Position numbers and translations under genes: made by a program
NCBI GenBank assembly: GCA_030824725.1
Contig: JAPJRE010000187.1
Location: 1-7,758, forward strand
From: Sphingomonas sp.
Lineage (GTDB): Bacteria; Pseudomonadota; Alphaproteobacteria; Sphingomonadales; Sphingomonadaceae
Length of the DNA stretch: 7,758 bases
Reading direction: 5' to 3'
Shown: positions 5,983 to 7,758 of the stretch, in pieces
Position numbering within the stretch: position 1 is the first letter of the stretch
How the letters are laid out: each line of letters starts with the position of its first letter
Notes under the pieces: model-generated
The model's database searches: none
Told to the model about the DNA's origin: nothing
Seen by the model: only the letters and a program-made list of their open reading frames with translations

Positions 5983-7272
5983 TCAGAACTGGACGCGGCC
6001 GCCCACGGAGAAGACGAACGCGCGCGCGTTGCGCAACTGGCCCTGCGTCAGGATCGTCGAACCCGCCGCGATCGTCGCCCGATCGATCGGCGCATTGGCG
6101 AAATCGACATAGTTGGCGGCGGCATCGAGCACGATATTCCGCGTCACCGCATAGGAGCCGCCGGCACCGAAGTTCCAGCGATTGGCATCCGGCACGCGGG
6201 CGTCGCGTTGGCCGTTCTGCGTGGGTGTGGTCGCCCGCTGCACGCCCGCGCGGACCGTCAGCGCGGGCGAGACCATGTAATCGACGCCGCCGGCATAGCT
6301 CCAGCTCTCGCGATAATTTTCGGGGAGCGCGGTGTTGAGCGGCGCGCCGAGGCGGATCGCGTCGAACCTGTCCCAGTTATAGTGGACCACCTGGCCGTTA
6401 AGCGTCAGCCTGTCAGTGGCGCGCCAGCGGATGCCGGCGATCTGCTGCGCGGGCGTGTAGAAGTCCGCCTGCACGTTCGACAGCGACATGTTGCCGGTCT
6501 GGAGCGGCCCGACCAGCCCGCTGACCACCAGCTCGCCCTTCAGCTTGTGGCGGATGGCGGACTTGTAGCTGAAGCCTGCGGTCACACGGTCGCTGTGCAT
6601 CTGGAAGCCGGCGCTCCAGCCCAGATCCCAGCCATCACCCTTCAGCTCCTGCCGGCCGTCGGGCAGGCTGGCGGCGACGTTGGGCAGCGCGTTGCTGAGG
6701 CTGGCATCGGTATACTCGACATTCGCCGCGGCACCGACGCGCAGCCAGTCGGTCACCGAGACGGCGATCGAGGGCTGGATGTCGATGGTGCGCAGCCGTG
6801 TCTTGTCGGCACTGTAGCGCGCCCAGCTCGCCGAGGCATAATCGGTAGTGAAGCTGTAGGGCGAGGTCACCGCCAGCCCCAGCGCCACGCGGCGGCCGAG
6901 GGGCACCGCGACCGCGCCCGAGGGCAGCACGCCGTTGTTGATCGGGTTCCGGCTGGTCGTCTCGCCGCCGATCGCCGTCGCCGGCTGGCCGCCGGGGCGC
7001 CGGATCAGCGTACCGGTATCGACCACTTCGCCGCGCGGCAGGATCGCCGCGGCGTTGAGGTTCACTTCGATCCGCTCGGCATCCGCGATCGCCGCCGGGT
7101 TCCACCACAGCGATGCAGCGCCGGTATCGGCGACTTCGCCCGAAAAGGCGCGGCCGGCGCCGCGGGCCGACTGTTCCTGCAGATAGAAGGCCTGGGCATG
7201 GGCAGCCCCCGCAAAGCCGGCGCTGGCCGCCAGCGCAGTGCCGGCGGCGAGGAGGAGTTTGGTCTTTTTCAT
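5983..7272 (-). CDS. FadL/OmpP1/TodX-family outer-membrane transport protein
   Basis: This 429-residue outer-membrane beta-barrel belongs to the FadL family, which moves long-chain fatty acids or other hydrophobic compounds by lateral diffusion; E. coli FadL is of similar length. Residues 1-26 are a signal peptide (MKKTKLLLAAG, cleavage after AHA). The mature N-terminus QAFYLQEQSARGAGRAFSGE (27-46) matches the FadL hatch with its GxGRAxSGE pattern, followed by SLWWNPAAIAD (54-64), the family's NPA motif. The rest alternates barrel strands and ends in VGGRVQF, with the terminal Phe recognised by the BAM machinery. I chose the ATG at 7272, which begins the signal peptide directly; a GTG at 7284 would add MRTT and has no better ribosome binding site. 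The DUF2147 gene ends 48 bases upstream on the same strand. Fatty acid, alkane or aromatic substrates cannot be told apart here. Confidence 0.92.
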   Translation of the reverse strand: MKKTKLLLAAGTALAASAGFAGAAHAQAFYLQEQSARGAGRAFSGEVADTGAASLWWNPAAIADAERIEVNLNAAAILPRGEVVDTGTLIRRPGGQPATAIGGETTSRNPINNGVLPSGAVAVPLGRRVALGLAVTSPYSFTTDYASASWARYSADKTRLRTIDIQPSIAVSVTDWLRVGAAANVEYTDASLSNALPNVAASLPDGRQELKGDGWDLGWSAGFQMHSDRVTAGFSYKSAIRHKLKGELVVSGLVGPLQTGNMSLSNVQADFYTPAQQIAGIRWRATDRLTLNGQVVHYNWDRFDAIRLGAPLNTALPENYRESWSYAGGVDYMVSPALTVRAGVQRATTPTQNGQRDARVPDANRWNFGAGGSYAVTRNIVLDAAANYVDFANAPIDRATIAAGSTILTQGQLRNARAFVFSVGGRVQF

Positions 7273-7300
7273 GGTGGTTCTCACGCTACAGGGGTTCGGG

Positions 7301-7319
7301 GACGGCGCCGCAGCGCGTC
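7301..7319 (-). repeat. Short hairpin between the DUF2147 and porin genes
   Basis: GAC and GCGC (7301-7308, one bulged G) pair with GCGC and GTC (7313-7319) around the four-base loop 7309-7312, directly after the DUF2147 stop. With no U-tract it may act as a processing or stabilising element rather than a terminator. GC-rich DNA produces such stems by chance. Confidence 0.2.
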
Positions 7320-7320
7320 G

Positions 7321-7728
7321 TCAGCGAACCCGGGTCCAGGTCTGGGTACGGCAGAAGGGCTTGAACACGCAGCCGCGCAGCTTCAGCTGATCGGGGCCGG
7401 CCAGGGTGATGTCGGCACTATAGGTCTTGCCGTCCTCGGCATTGTAGATCTTGCCGCCGCTCCAGTTGGCGCCGTCGGCTGTGAAGCCGCCCAGGATCTG
7501 CAGCCCCTTCAACGGGCGGGTGCGCAGCTGCACGTTGGAATTACGGGCGTCGCGCAGGTCCGGATTGGTGCGCAGCGCGTCCGAGCTCAGGATCCGTCCG
7601 CAGATCGAGGGGCCGCAGCGCTGGATCTCCACGATCGCGTTGCGCGTCTGGGTTTTCCAGCGGCCTGTGACACCCTCTCCGGCTTGCGGTGCCGATACCA
7701 GCATCGCGACAAGCAAACTTATCAACAT
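7321..7728 (-). CDS. DUF2147 family secreted protein
   Basis: This 135-residue exported protein belongs to DUF2147, a small beta-barrel-like, lipocalin-type family of unknown function common in Proteobacteria. Residues 1-16 (MLISLLVAMLVSAPQA) form a short signal peptide. Family landmarks follow in order: GRWKTQ (22-27), IVEIQRCGPSICGRIL (32-47), LQILGGF (76-82), WSGGKIYNAEDGKTYSA (89-105), LKLRGCVFKPFCRTQTWTRV (115-134). Cysteines C38/C43 and C120/C126 are two close pairs, likely disulfides in the periplasm. The ATG at 7728 has GGA about eleven bases upstream, a moderate site at best; nearby upstream ATGs are out of frame. It precedes the FadL-type gene by 48 bases and may be co-transcribed, suggesting an envelope or lipid-related role, which is inference. 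The promoter must lie at or beyond the right edge. Confidence 0.9.
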   Translation of the reverse strand: MLISLLVAMLVSAPQAGEGVTGRWKTQTRNAIVEIQRCGPSICGRILSSDALRTNPDLRDARNSNVQLRTRPLKGLQILGGFTADGANWSGGKIYNAEDGKTYSADITLAGPDQLKLRGCVFKPFCRTQTWTRVR

Positions 7729-7758
7729 ACTTGTTTTTCCATTGTCTCATGTTCCCGC

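Overview
This window reads as chromosomal DNA of a GC-rich alphaproteobacterium, most likely a Sphingomonas-like member of the Sphingomonadales. The grounds are strongly GC-biased codon use, a large TonB-dependent receptor with an EIVVTA-type TonB box, a DUF2147 protein next to a FadL-type porin, and a bacterial tRNA-Pro with encoded CCA. The taxon is an inference; nothing in the window names it. I see no transposase, integrase, CRISPR array or rRNA.

Layout. Bases 1-3421 (minus strand) hold three genes, read from high to low coordinates: a PnuC inner-membrane transporter, a standalone ribosylnicotinamide-kinase-type P-loop protein whose start overlaps the pnuC stop by 4 bases (ATGA), and, after a 173-base gap, a TonB-dependent outer-membrane receptor that runs off the left edge of the window. 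Together they look like a complete uptake-and-trapping route for nicotinamide riboside or a close relative: outer-membrane import, inner-membrane facilitated transport, then phosphorylation. Bases 3521-3683 (plus strand) hold tRNA-Pro(CGG) with a near-consensus promoter, divergent from pnuC. A gene-poor stretch of about 350 bases follows, then a small orphan gene (4037-4351, plus) with a strong ribosome binding site.

Bases 4457-7728 (minus strand) hold, in transcription order, a secreted DUF2147 protein, a FadL/OmpP1-family outer-membrane porin, a possible 45-residue membrane peptide, and a protein with N-terminal TPR-like repeats and a C-terminal protein-arginine-methyltransferase domain of PRMT7/PRMT9 type. 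All point the same way with short gaps and could share a transcript.

The most interesting items are the eukaryote-like TPR-PRMT protein, the tight fadL/small-ORF/PRMT junction, and the three-gene pyridine-nucleoside salvage cassette. I found no clearly unprecedented multi-gene system. The functions of the 104-residue orphan and the 45-residue ORF are unknown.
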